Assembly: GCF_025263265.1 (NCBI RefSeq)
Contig: NZ_CP079872.1
Coordinates: 6,119-70,118 of the forward strand
Direction of reading: 5' to 3'
Length of the DNA: 64,000 nt
Origin: Mycobacterium sp. SMC-4
Lineage (GTDB): Bacteria; Actinomycetota; Actinomycetes; Mycobacteriales; Mycobacteriaceae
The notes beneath the pieces were generated by a model. The model searched no databases. It worked only from the letters and a program-made list of their open reading frames with translations, and was not told where the DNA came from. This document shows positions 17,753 to 26,061 of the stretch, piece by piece. Each line of letters opens with the position of its first letter. Position 1 is the stretch's first letter. Both the position numbers and the translations under genes were made by a program.

Positions 17753-17884
17753 GCGTCATCGACTCCGTAATGATCAGCAATTCTAAAGTGTGGCCCGGTC
17801 TCGGGGGGCCGCCTCCAAAGGTGTTGCGCACCAGCCTGTAATAGCCGCCATTCTCCATTTTGAGATGGCCCGCGGTGACGAAGC

Positions 17885-19345
17885 CTATAGCTCTACGTCG
17901 TTGCGGTGGTCGGCCCACAGTCTCCGAAGTCGGTTTGCCGCACGCGAATAGTGTTCTTCAGCAACGCGATCTGTTGTACCACTCCGTTGGAGAATCTGAC
18001 GGATGGCCTGGTCGTAGTAGTGCAGAAACACCGACCAGTCCGGAATCTCGACGGATGTGCCCACACCACCCCTGACGAGCAGGCGAGCGTGTTCCCGAGT
18101 TGGTGGCAGCAGTTCCTGCCACCTTAGTGTGGCTCCCAGGTCGCTGCTGAGGTTCTTGTGGGCATCGGCCTGCCCGAGGCTTTGACTGCGCCGGTTGGTC
18201 AGCCCCGACCAGTTCTCGGCGGCGGTCAGTAGTTCTTCCTCGCGGGCGCCGAACATGATCACCGAGGCGCCGAAAATGTCGCGCAACTCGTTGGCGTACG
18301 TGGGGCCGTAGACGGTGTCCAGCGACGAGGATGCCTGAACTGCGGCCATAAAGTTGATCCCGAGGCCACGGCCTTCACCGACGATCCTACGCAGCGACGG
18401 AATCGGTGCGGTGTTGGGCAACTCATCAACGATGATCAGTAGTCGATGCATCGGTTCACGCGCGGAAGTCTTCTCACGCCAGCGTCGCACCAGAGAATCC
18501 AGCAAGGTCACCGCAGACCCCGCCACGGTGCCATCTGCCGGCGCGAGCACGTACAGCGTGGCCTGTGGGTCATCGAGGAATTCGGGGGTGAAGGCTTCGG
18601 CGCCGGGTCGTTTCACCAAAGAGGTCCGCAGCCACGGTGTGATCGCCTTGCGCATAGTGATGGCGACCGAATCCCGCTGCCGCGGATCCATTTCCATGAT
18701 CCGCAACATGCCCATCGACAGGGTTGGGTACTCGTGGCAAATCGCGGCGGCCTGTGCCCACCCCGGTTCAGCGGTGTTCTCCGGGTCGATATTGTCCACC
18801 CCAGTCAAAACCCAGTCCATACCCTTGTTGTTGCCCTGGGGACTGGCCGCATACAAGAACGCCGCCAGCGGCCCGGCGGCCTGGGATTCCCACACGCCGC
18901 CGTCGGAGACCTGGTCCGCGCCTGAGCCCAACCCCACCGTCGACATCTGCATGATCGTTTCGGCCACAGTCAAGGCTTCATAGGGGCTGTCGATGGTCAC
19001 CGTCGGGTCATAGGTGTTGGCGACAATGCCGTCCGGGTAGACCGGGGATTTCAGGGGCCGCAAATCAAGCAATGCCCGCGGCCCCCAACGCCGTTGCATC
19101 ACGTTTTGCATCAGGTCGTCCTTTGAGGAGACCACGACCGCCGGCCCGCCCCACAACACCGCGGCCGGTGCCAGAATCCGACGCGACTTTCCGGTGTCCG
19201 AGGGTGCCGAGACCAGCACCATCGGGGCACTGCGCGGCACGTACAGTTCCTCCCCGGACCTCGGTGCCCGCCGCCGAGCAAACCCGCAGTAGGTGGTGGG
19301 CGTCGGGGTAAACGCCGGGGCCGCGCTCACCGCGGAACTAGCCAC
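17885..19345 (-). CDS. VirD4/TraG-like type IV coupling ATPase
   Basis: 486 aa from GTG at 19345, overlapping the preceding gene by eight bases. Walker A is SAPSDTGKS (about residues 46-54) and Walker B LLIIVDELPN lies near residue 305, followed by a TraM-recognition-type region (SLRRIVGEGRGLGINFMAAVQ, near 320-345), as in TraG/VirD4 coupling proteins that bring relaxase-DNA to the T4SS. Unusually there is no N-terminal membrane-helix pair: the protein starts with a short Ala/Pro stretch and reaches the P-loop within 50 residues. Residues about 112-238 form the all-alpha region inserted between Walker motifs, which is duplicated in the upstream gene. Confidence 0.85.
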   Translation of the reverse strand: MASSAVSAAPAFTPTPTTYCGFARRRAPRSGEELYVPRSAPMVLVSAPSDTGKSRRILAPAAVLWGGPAVVVSSKDDLMQNVMQRRWGPRALLDLRPLKSPVYPDGIVANTYDPTVTIDSPYEALTVAETIMQMSTVGLGSGADQVSDGGVWESQAAGPLAAFLYAASPQGNNKGMDWVLTGVDNIDPENTAEPGWAQAAAICHEYPTLSMGMLRIMEMDPRQRDSVAITMRKAITPWLRTSLVKRPGAEAFTPEFLDDPQATLYVLAPADGTVAGSAVTLLDSLVRRWREKTSAREPMHRLLIIVDELPNTAPIPSLRRIVGEGRGLGINFMAAVQASSSLDTVYGPTYANELRDIFGASVIMFGAREEELLTAAENWSGLTNRRSQSLGQADAHKNLSSDLGATLRWQELLPPTREHARLLVRGGVGTSVEIPDWSVFLHYYDQAIRQILQRSGTTDRVAEEHYSRAANRLRRLWADHRNDVEL

Positions 19346-19760
19346 AACGCTGCTCCCACTGATCCTCGGTCGCGTCCAGCGCGTCCAAGGCGGTACGCAC
19401 CGCTGCGAGGATCGAATTCCTATGGCGTGGTGCCGCTGTCAGCATCTCCACGACCGATTGCCCTGACATGGTGGCTGCTACGGAGCATCTCAGCGCTGCC
19501 TGCGCCCAACCGGGCGTCTGCACATCTTCCGGATCGGTGTTGTCGACGGCTACGCGTACCCACTGGATGCCCCGGTCGTTTCCGCGCGGGGACGCGGCGA
19601 ACAACAGCGCGGCAAGGGGACTCACTGCCTGGACGTCCCAGATACTCGCCGGACGGTCCCGACCAAGTCCCTGCTTGCCCACTCGCAGGAGCGATTCGGC
19701 CTGCACGATCGCCGCATACTCACAATCCACGTAACGGGTCGGATCGTCCCCTGACATCAT
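19338..19760 (-). CDS. Stand-alone copy of the coupling-protein central domain
   Basis: 140 aa. From about residue 6 to 127 it aligns without large gaps to residues about 112-238 of the following VirD4-like ATPase: shared W, PLAA, AASP, GN..G, W, VDN.DPE and PGWAQAA blocks. It contains no P-loop, so it is a free all-alpha-domain-like paralogue, not a truncated ATPase. In VirD4 proteins the all-alpha domain contacts DNA and substrates. The gene is coupled to the ATPase, so the two are made together; it may act as adaptor or hetero-subunit. Start ATG at 19760 (ATGATG). Confidence 0.75.
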   Translation of the reverse strand: MMSGDDPTRYVDCEYAAIVQAESLLRVGKQGLGRDRPASIWDVQAVSPLAALLFAASPRGNDRGIQWVRVAVDNTDPEDVQTPGWAQAALRCSVAATMSGQSVVEMLTAAPRHRNSILAAVRTALDALDATEDQWEQRCG

Positions 19761-20349
19761 GACTGCATGCTGCCAGAAAGCGCATAATCAATCAACACGT
19801 CGACATATGCTGCACGCCCGTCCGGACTGCGACTACCGTCCGCCCTATGGATGCGTGCCTGATGTGGGCCTGACACCGCACCCTCTCATCAGAGAATGCA
19901 CGCGGGGTGTTCTTAATGGGGTCTGCTGCACGATTGGTGACGTCTGAGCTGGCTTGTCTCAGGTGACCGACACGAACCGCAAGCTGATTCAGAGGCCATC
20001 AAGCAGGGCATGGCTCGGGGCGAAGGCCAGGCCGCGATGGTGAAACGCATCCGCAAGGTGATCAACAACCCCGTGCGTGCCGAGATGATTGCACAGACCG
20101 AGGCGGTCAATGCGTATCAGTCGGGATTGATGAACTTTGGTATCGACCGACGTATCGGCATCGTGCAGCGGACCCATGGTCTGTCTTCTCGCCTCGCCGA
20201 AGCTGTGGCGGTTGGAGGCTGGACGCATGGGGAGGGTTATTCACTGCGTGCGGGGAGGCGGGTTAAATTAGGCTGGCATCTGCACATGGATGTGTATGAC
20301 GGTTGCTCCTCGACACATCGCTTGTTCTAGACAAAGGGGTGGGAAGTTC
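19761..20349. other. Intergenic region between divergent coupling-protein and lipoprotein genes
   Basis: About 590 bases. The part near 19761-19930 is AT-richer and probably carries the promoter of the coupling-protein pair. The middle holds a possible phage-gene fragment listed separately. The last 180 bases lead to the lipoprotein start and show no intact gene. Confidence 0.45.
19971..20153 (+). pseudogene. Possible fragment of a phage head-morphogenesis protein
   Basis: One frame reads ADSEAIKQGMARGEGQA, then VRAEMIAQTEAVNAYQSG. This is very like the C-terminal signature of SPP1 gp7/Mu gpF minor head proteins (helix with 'G.s....i.r.i', then 'RA.miA.TE...AYn.G'). No convincing start lies upstream and the frame loses resemblance after about 60 codons, so it would be a stranded remnant. 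The match is short; treat as a lead. Confidence 0.3.
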
Positions 20350-21003
20350 ATGGTTCTGTGCAGGCTGGTCGGGATGTCGTCCGCTGTGTTGGCGGCTGTG
20401 CTACTGGCGAGTTGCTCGGGGGCGCCGTCGCTTACCGATGGCGTCGGCGGGGCCGCTTCCGATGTGGTTGCTAACGCTCTTGCGAAGCCAGACATTACGA
20501 ACTTGACCAGCGACATGTTTCTGACCGAGCAAGAGTTTCCCGTCGAGGGCGAATACCGCTGGCTTCACGAGGTACGCAGGGTTGAGAATGCGCCCATGGG
20601 TCGTAATGCGGCCGATCCGACCGCTGACGAAAGGTGTCCGTGGGCGGGCGCGATGTCCGTGGGGCAGATTGCAGTCACCAATGACAAGTCGGGGAACTTT
20701 ACGGCTAGTCCGGCTACATTCAAGCTTGACGTTGCGGCCTTTGATCCACCTCAGGATTGCAGGACATTCTGGGAAGACAACTTTATGGGTATTGATGTAG
20801 CCCGAGAGCAACGCAAGATCGACATCCCTGGTGCGTCTGATCTTCTTGTGGGTGCGTACAATTCGCGTAGTTTCGGGGGAGTCGGGTTCGTCCGCGGCAC
20901 CATGATTGGCATCCAGGTCTCTCGTGATGGGCCGGGTGAAGTGACAAAGGAGCAAGTGGTCTCGATCTATAGAAAACAGGCTGAAAAGCTCGCTGGATTC
21001 TGA
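20350..21003 (+). CDS. Lipoprotein, unknown function
   Basis: 217 aa from ATG at 20350, with GGGAAG upstream; the longer frame to 20290 has no ribosome site. The signal peptide (LVGMSSAVLAAVLLASC) ends in lipobox LLASC, so it is a lipid-anchored envelope protein. The mature part has a cysteine pair (DERCPWAGAM and PQDCRTFWED), which suggests a sensor- or PknH-like beta domain of the kind seen in many mycobacterial lipoproteins, but I cannot assign a family. GC content is visibly lower than in the neighbouring ESX genes. It is convergent with eccA. Confidence 0.7.
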   Translation: MVLCRLVGMSSAVLAAVLLASCSGAPSLTDGVGGAASDVVANALAKPDITNLTSDMFLTEQEFPVEGEYRWLHEVRRVENAPMGRNAADPTADERCPWAGAMSVGQIAVTNDKSGNFTASPATFKLDVAAFDPPQDCRTFWEDNFMGIDVAREQRKIDIPGASDLLVGAYNSRSFGGVGFVRGTMIGIQVSRDGPGEVTKEQVVSIYRKQAEKLAGF

Positions 21004-21109
21004 TCGAGTTTCCCTCTGGATGTGAAGATCAAGCCCGTCGCAGCGGTCTCAGCGAAGGGAACATCCGTCGAACAGCTCAAAGCTCATGGGTGTCAGCTAA
21101 GCCGGGCAC

Positions 21110-22990
21110 CTACGGCGCTTTGGCGTGACGTTGTGCCTCTGCCTCAGCCAGCCAGTCGGCGGCACGCGCGGTGCGCATGTTCGGCGGGAGTGCTTGTTGG
21201 TGGCCGTAATGGACGTCCTCGGCGGTCAACAGTGTCAGCACATCGGCGTCGAGTTCAGCACCGAGGTTGGGGTCGTTGAGATCGGCCCCGCTCAACCCGA
21301 GTGAACTGACGATGCGACTGTTGCGGTTCAGTTGTGCCTTTTCGACCACGGTGCGCACGAACCGGCCGTTGCCCAAGGCGTCGATGACGCGAATGATGTC
21401 GCCCTCGCTGCTGGTGATCTGGGTGTTGTAGTACTCGCCGAACTTCTGCTGTACCGCCACCAGCGCCTCGGGGGCGAATTTGTCGCTATCGGCACCGGCG
21501 ATAGCTTCCATGATCGCGACGAGTTGGTCGGGGTTGTACGAGGTGTATTCGATGATGGTCGAAAACCGTGACCGCAAGCCGTCATTGGCTGCTAGCACGC
21601 GTTGGCTGGCCATCGGGTAGCCGGCGGCGATGACGACCATTTCGTCGCGGTGGTTCTCCATGAACGGCACCAAGGTGCTGATGATCGCCTGACCGAACGG
21701 GTCTCCGGTTCCGTATCCGCTGTGGATCAGGTCGCCGAACTCGTCGATGAAGACTGTGGCGCCAATACCCTTTTCGAGCTGTTCTCGGGTGTTGTTCTCC
21801 GTGTCGCCGACGTGGCGGCCGACCAGTTTGTCTCGCCGGGTCTCGTAGACGGCGGGGTCGCGCAGCAGCCCTAATCCGCAGAAGATGTGGGCGATCACTC
21901 GCGCCGAGACGGTCTTTCCTACTCCTGGTGGCCCCATCATGAGCAGGTGCCGCGATACCGGCGAGGTCGGCAGCCCCTTGCGCTCGCGTAGCACCCGCGC
22001 GATCGAGTCGTGACGTAGCTCAGAGATCCGAGCTTTGACCTCATCGAGGCCGACCATGGCCTCCAATTCTGCTTCGGCTTCTGCCAATAGCGACTGCGCC
22101 GAGCGGGCCGACTCTTGGGCGGCCCGTTCTTCGGGGCTGGTCTCCGTCTCCGGATCCCAGCGGTCGGTACGCGTGTCGATGGTCTGCGGGTCGGTGATCT
22201 GCAAACTGAAGGTGGGATCAGACAAGGCAGTTTGAGCGCGCTCAAAGTTGGGCCACTGCACCCGGATGTTGGTCAGGGCTGTTCGTGCTTCCTCGGCCTG
22301 GCCCAGATGGCGTAGGACCAGCGCTCGGCAGAACAGTGCATCCCGGTTCAAGTCGTCGCTGGCTTGTTGAGCGCTGGGCCGCAACCCGCCGGCAGCGTCG
22401 TCAGCGGGCGGATTCACCACCCGATCCACTGCCTCTAGAGCCCGGTCGCTGAGGCCGAGGCTGGCGGCCGCCCAGGCTTCCTGCAGGCTCGCGGCCCGCC
22501 GAAGATGGGGGTCGCTGTGCCAGTGACCACAGCTGCTGACCGCAACAAGGACATCGGGCCACCGCCGGGTCGCGATGGCCAGGCACGCCCGGACATAGGC
22601 CACGGCGGGAACTTCGGCCGGCAGCGTGGCCAGCACGTCGTCGGTTCCTTGATAGTCCTGCTTCTGGAGCAGGGCGGCGGCGTAGGCCAGCCGCGCGGTG
22701 GTCGCGTCGATGATCGGCAGACGCACGTAGTCGATGTCGAAATAGGCACCGAGGTCGGCGGGCCGGTGTTGTATCCGGTTGAGGCCCTGACCGAGCCGGT
22801 CGGCATGCGCGGCGAGCTTTTGCAGCACTTGAACCGAGCGCTCTCCGGTGGCGTAGCGACCCAACCACGCATCAGCAAGCTCAGGGTCGTCGCCGGTCGC
22901 CAACACAAACACCTGCGCAGCCCGATCCGGTGCACTGTGGAACACCTTCATCGCAGCCTGCAATGCCTGCAGTGAGCGCTCATCAATCAT
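21110..22990 (-). CDS. eccA: EccA, ESX AAA+ ATPase
   Basis: 626 aa. The N-terminal ~280 residues are TPR-like helices (repeated Ala/Leu helices such as AYAAALLQKQDYQGTDDVLATLP). The C-terminal half is a CbxX/CfxQ-type AAA+ domain with Walker A GPPGVGKT near residue 355 and Walker B VFIDEFGDL near 410, followed by the 'NDGLRSRF' region. EccA is the cytosolic ESX component that works with EspG on PE/PPE-type substrates. The ATG overlaps the eccE stop (ATGA), and it is the last gene of the ESX locus, its usual place. Confidence 0.95.
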   Translation of the reverse strand: MIDERSLQALQAAMKVFHSAPDRAAQVFVLATGDDPELADAWLGRYATGERSVQVLQKLAAHADRLGQGLNRIQHRPADLGAYFDIDYVRLPIIDATTARLAYAAALLQKQDYQGTDDVLATLPAEVPAVAYVRACLAIATRRWPDVLVAVSSCGHWHSDPHLRRAASLQEAWAAASLGLSDRALEAVDRVVNPPADDAAGGLRPSAQQASDDLNRDALFCRALVLRHLGQAEEARTALTNIRVQWPNFERAQTALSDPTFSLQITDPQTIDTRTDRWDPETETSPEERAAQESARSAQSLLAEAEAELEAMVGLDEVKARISELRHDSIARVLRERKGLPTSPVSRHLLMMGPPGVGKTVSARVIAHIFCGLGLLRDPAVYETRRDKLVGRHVGDTENNTREQLEKGIGATVFIDEFGDLIHSGYGTGDPFGQAIISTLVPFMENHRDEMVVIAAGYPMASQRVLAANDGLRSRFSTIIEYTSYNPDQLVAIMEAIAGADSDKFAPEALVAVQQKFGEYYNTQITSSEGDIIRVIDALGNGRFVRTVVEKAQLNRNSRIVSSLGLSGADLNDPNLGAELDADVLTLLTAEDVHYGHQQALPPNMRTARAADWLAEAEAQRHAKAP

Positions 22991-24633
22991 GGCTGCATCA
23001 CTCCCGCGTGCAGGTGGGTCAGGAACTGTGCTTCGTTACGCGGACGCATCACAGACAGTCGCACGCCGCGCACTGCCGGCGTGCCGACCACCAGCTCATC
23101 CGGGGATTCCTGCACGATTGTCACGTCCGCATCGGGGTCGACGGGGCCCAGGGTGACCAAGCTGTGGCCACGTTCGCCAGCAGTCAGTGCCAGCCCCTCT
23201 CCGTCGGCCACGATGACCGTCGGCGGTCGGACAGGGTCGCGATCGCTGGCCAGGCTGATCCGGTAATCGTTGTCGCACAACGGTTGCCACACGGCGGGAC
23301 GGTCGGTGTGGATCAGGATCACCGCGCCAGCAGCGCTGGTGCGCAGCAGCAAGGGAATCGCTACGGACAGATCAGCGCTCAGTGAGACACGGGTTGCTCG
23401 CAACGGGTCGGTCAGCGGCATGAGGAAGGGCACTCCGGTGACGGTCATCCCGAACAGCGGCCCGGACGGACCCACCGGAATTTTCAGGTCAGCGCCGTCG
23501 CCGAGTAGTCGTGGGGACATCTCCAACCGCAATGCGCGATCACCGAGCGGCAGGGAAGCGAGCAGTGAGTCGAATGCCTGCCCGGAGACCGGTTGCAGAG
23601 CCAGCAGAGGTGGATTCGGCATCGGGATGTCGGTGTGGAACCGGACCAGTCCAGCGACGCGGGTGCGACCGGTCGTATCACCAAACAGTCGCACCGTGGT
23701 GACGGTCCGGTGTGCCCGCACGGTCCACAGGTCGTTGATCAATTTGGTGTTCAAGTCACGCCCGGCGATGCGGTAGGTGGTGACGTAGTCGGCGTCAGCG
23801 TCAAGGTTCGACCAGTTTTCCTGCACGCGGTCCAGGTCGGTGCTGTTGAGCAACGCTTCGATGGTCGCCCGCAGTTGTAGCTCGGTGCTCGTGACTGCGC
23901 GGCATCCACTGCGCAACACCGCTTGGCGCACCCGCTCGGTTGCGGCGGCGGCCGCCGCGGCGGCATCGCCGCGGTAGAGCATCGCTGCCAGGCATGCCTG
24001 CGGGCACAGCCGCAGCACCAGCCACGTCCGACGGTCACCGACGGCGGCCCTGTCGCCGACGATCTCGGCGTACTTGGGGGTGTAGCCGCCATCACCGGCA
24101 ACGCGGCTACCCACCTGTACGACATCGACCGAGTGCAACTCCAGGCCGGCGAACTGCCGCAGACGCGACTCGATGGCCTGCAACGGGATGGTGTCCACCG
24201 TCTCCGCGCCGGCCGGGACCAGCACGGTCGGTGAAAACGGGCGCCCATGCAGGGCGATCATCGTCACTGCGTACTGGCCATCCCAGATCATCCCGATCGG
24301 CCCGGCACCGGGCATGTCGACGGTGAAGGTCTCGGGGATGCGCGCACGGTCCCCGCGGGCACCTTCGAAGCGGCGGAAGTACCCGAACCGGATTGCCCGG
24401 ACCAGCCACCCGGCCGCGGTCGCGCCGTTGTAGCTGACGGTCGCCGCCAGCAGTACCGCGAGCAAGACCACCGGCACCACCCACCAGGGCACTGGTGAGG
24501 CGATGGCCAGGATCGTTGCGGCGATCAGTTCGGCCACCACCACCAGCTTCAATCGGAGATCGAGGCGCCAGCGCCGCATCACATCAGTGAATCCAGCGGT
24601 CGGGCCGGGGATTTGGTCATCGAGCACGGTCAC
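22987..24633 (-). CDS. eccE: EccE, ESX membrane component
   Basis: 548 aa. Two adjacent membrane helices near residues 30-72 (LVVVAELIAATILAIA and WWVVPVVLLAVLLAATV) are followed by a large domain with the EccE-type pattern (LHSVDVVQVGSR, RTWLVLRLCPQACLAAMLYRG). EccE is the peripheral subunit of the ESX inner-membrane complex with EccB, EccC and EccD. It lies nine bases after mycP and is coupled to eccA. Low sequence conservation is normal for EccE; its position between mycP and eccA supports the call. Confidence 0.92.
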   Translation of the reverse strand: MTVLDDQIPGPTAGFTDVMRRWRLDLRLKLVVVAELIAATILAIASPVPWWVVPVVLLAVLLAATVSYNGATAAGWLVRAIRFGYFRRFEGARGDRARIPETFTVDMPGAGPIGMIWDGQYAVTMIALHGRPFSPTVLVPAGAETVDTIPLQAIESRLRQFAGLELHSVDVVQVGSRVAGDGGYTPKYAEIVGDRAAVGDRRTWLVLRLCPQACLAAMLYRGDAAAAAAAATERVRQAVLRSGCRAVTSTELQLRATIEALLNSTDLDRVQENWSNLDADADYVTTYRIAGRDLNTKLINDLWTVRAHRTVTTVRLFGDTTGRTRVAGLVRFHTDIPMPNPPLLALQPVSGQAFDSLLASLPLGDRALRLEMSPRLLGDGADLKIPVGPSGPLFGMTVTGVPFLMPLTDPLRATRVSLSADLSVAIPLLLRTSAAGAVILIHTDRPAVWQPLCDNDYRISLASDRDPVRPPTVIVADGEGLALTAGERGHSLVTLGPVDPDADVTIVQESPDELVVGTPAVRGVRLSVMRPRNEAQFLTHLHAGVMQP

Positions 24634-24642
24634 GTTGCGCCC

Positions 24643-26061
24643 CTATTGTCCTCGTCGCGATTTGGACATCGATGTCACGAGCAGCACCACGGCAAGCGCG
24701 ATCAACAATGCGGCACTGCCGGCCACCGCCATGATCATCGGGCGATGATCCGGTGGGGGTGGGGGCAGTGGTGGCCCCAGCGGTCGTGTCAGGTTCTCCG
24801 GGGCTACAGGGATCTCGGGTACGTCGAAGTTCAAGGCCGCCAGCGGGTCGATCACCCCATAACCGACCCGGTTATCAACCACCGCTGCCGGGGAGTGCGC
24901 GGTCTGCTTGATGCGGTTGATCACCTGCGCAGCAGGCAGATTCGGATACTTCGCGCGCACCAGCGCCGCCAGCCCCGAGACGTAGGCGGCGGCAAAGCTG
25001 GTGCCGCTCATGGGTTTGAGCGTCGCGGTCTGCGGATCGAACGTGGCGTTGATGATCGCCCCCTCGGGGTTGACTGCCTCCACGAAAAGTCCGGGTGCAG
25101 CAACCCCTACCCACGGCCCTGCCAGGCTCAGGTCGCCGCCTTGCTCGGTGACCGCGGGCTGGCCCTGGTCATCAGTCGCGCTCACCGACAGCACATAGTC
25201 GGAAAACCACGACGGTGTGCTGATCGTGACGACCCCGCCCCAGTTACGGGGGTCCTTGACGTTGGTGGCGTCAATGTTCGGGTTCTGCGAACACCCCGCG
25301 CCCGTCGGCATCCCCGCGCTGGCGGCATTGACGTTGCCGGCCGCCGCTACCAACACGACGTCTTTCTCCACCGCGGCATAGCGCACTGCGGCTCCCAGCG
25401 TCGTTTGGTCGACCGGCTTATGGACCGGTACGCACGACACAATCGACATGTTGATGACACGGGCTCCCGCGTTGGCGGCATGCACGATCGCTCGAGCCAA
25501 CGTGCTGACGGTGCCTGCGCGGGCGTCATCCTCGTTGGCGCCGCGCTCGCGGGCGAACATGCCCGAGGACTGCCTAATGGAGATCAGTTCGGCGTCTGGG
25601 GCGACCCCGACGAGCGCGTCGCCCTCGGCAGGACTGGCCCCGATGATGCTGGCCACCACGCTGCCGTGGGTGTCGCAGTCAGACAGTCCGTCACCGCCCA
25701 TGACGTAGTCACCGCCGCCGCGCAAATGCGGTAACCGCGGTGATGGCCACACTCCGGTGTCGATCAGAGCCACGCTGACCCCAGCGCCTCGCCCCGCCGA
25801 CTTCCACAGTTCGGGCAGATTCATGAACGCTTGCGCCGCCGGTACTGCTGCGACGTCGGTGCCCGGCAGCAGCCCGTTGCCAGGACATTCGTAGCGCTGC
25901 TTCATCGGCTCGTCGGGACCGGGTTGGCCGTCCGCTGGAACGGCGGTCGGATCGATCGCCGGCGGCGTGATCGCGGCCGCGGTGCCCGAAGGCCACACCA
26001 CCGCCAACATCAACGCCGCCCCGGCGACTCCCAAGCGCCGGCCCAGACCCACGGGCCTCAT
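24643..26061 (-). CDS. mycP: MycP, mycosin subtilisin-like protease
   Basis: 472 aa from ATG at 26061, which overlaps the eccD stop. The signal peptide ends near residue 30 (SGTAAA). The subtilisin triad is complete: Asp101 (ALIDTG), His132 (CDTHGS) and Ser355 (SGTSFAAAY), with oxyanion Asn243 (AAGN). A proline-rich linker and one C-terminal helix (about 447-468) anchor it in the membrane, with the catalytic domain outside. Mycosins stabilise the ESX complex and process substrates such as EspB; an EspB-like gene is present in this locus. Confidence 0.96.
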   Translation of the reverse strand: MRPVGLGRRLGVAGAALMLAVVWPSGTAAAITPPAIDPTAVPADGQPGPDEPMKQRYECPGNGLLPGTDVAAVPAAQAFMNLPELWKSAGRGAGVSVALIDTGVWPSPRLPHLRGGGDYVMGGDGLSDCDTHGSVVASIIGASPAEGDALVGVAPDAELISIRQSSGMFARERGANEDDARAGTVSTLARAIVHAANAGARVINMSIVSCVPVHKPVDQTTLGAAVRYAAVEKDVVLVAAAGNVNAASAGMPTGAGCSQNPNIDATNVKDPRNWGGVVTISTPSWFSDYVLSVSATDDQGQPAVTEQGGDLSLAGPWVGVAAPGLFVEAVNPEGAIINATFDPQTATLKPMSGTSFAAAYVSGLAALVRAKYPNLPAAQVINRIKQTAHSPAAVVDNRVGYGVIDPLAALNFDVPEIPVAPENLTRPLGPPLPPPPPDHRPMIMAVAGSAALLIALAVVLLVTSMSKSRRGQ

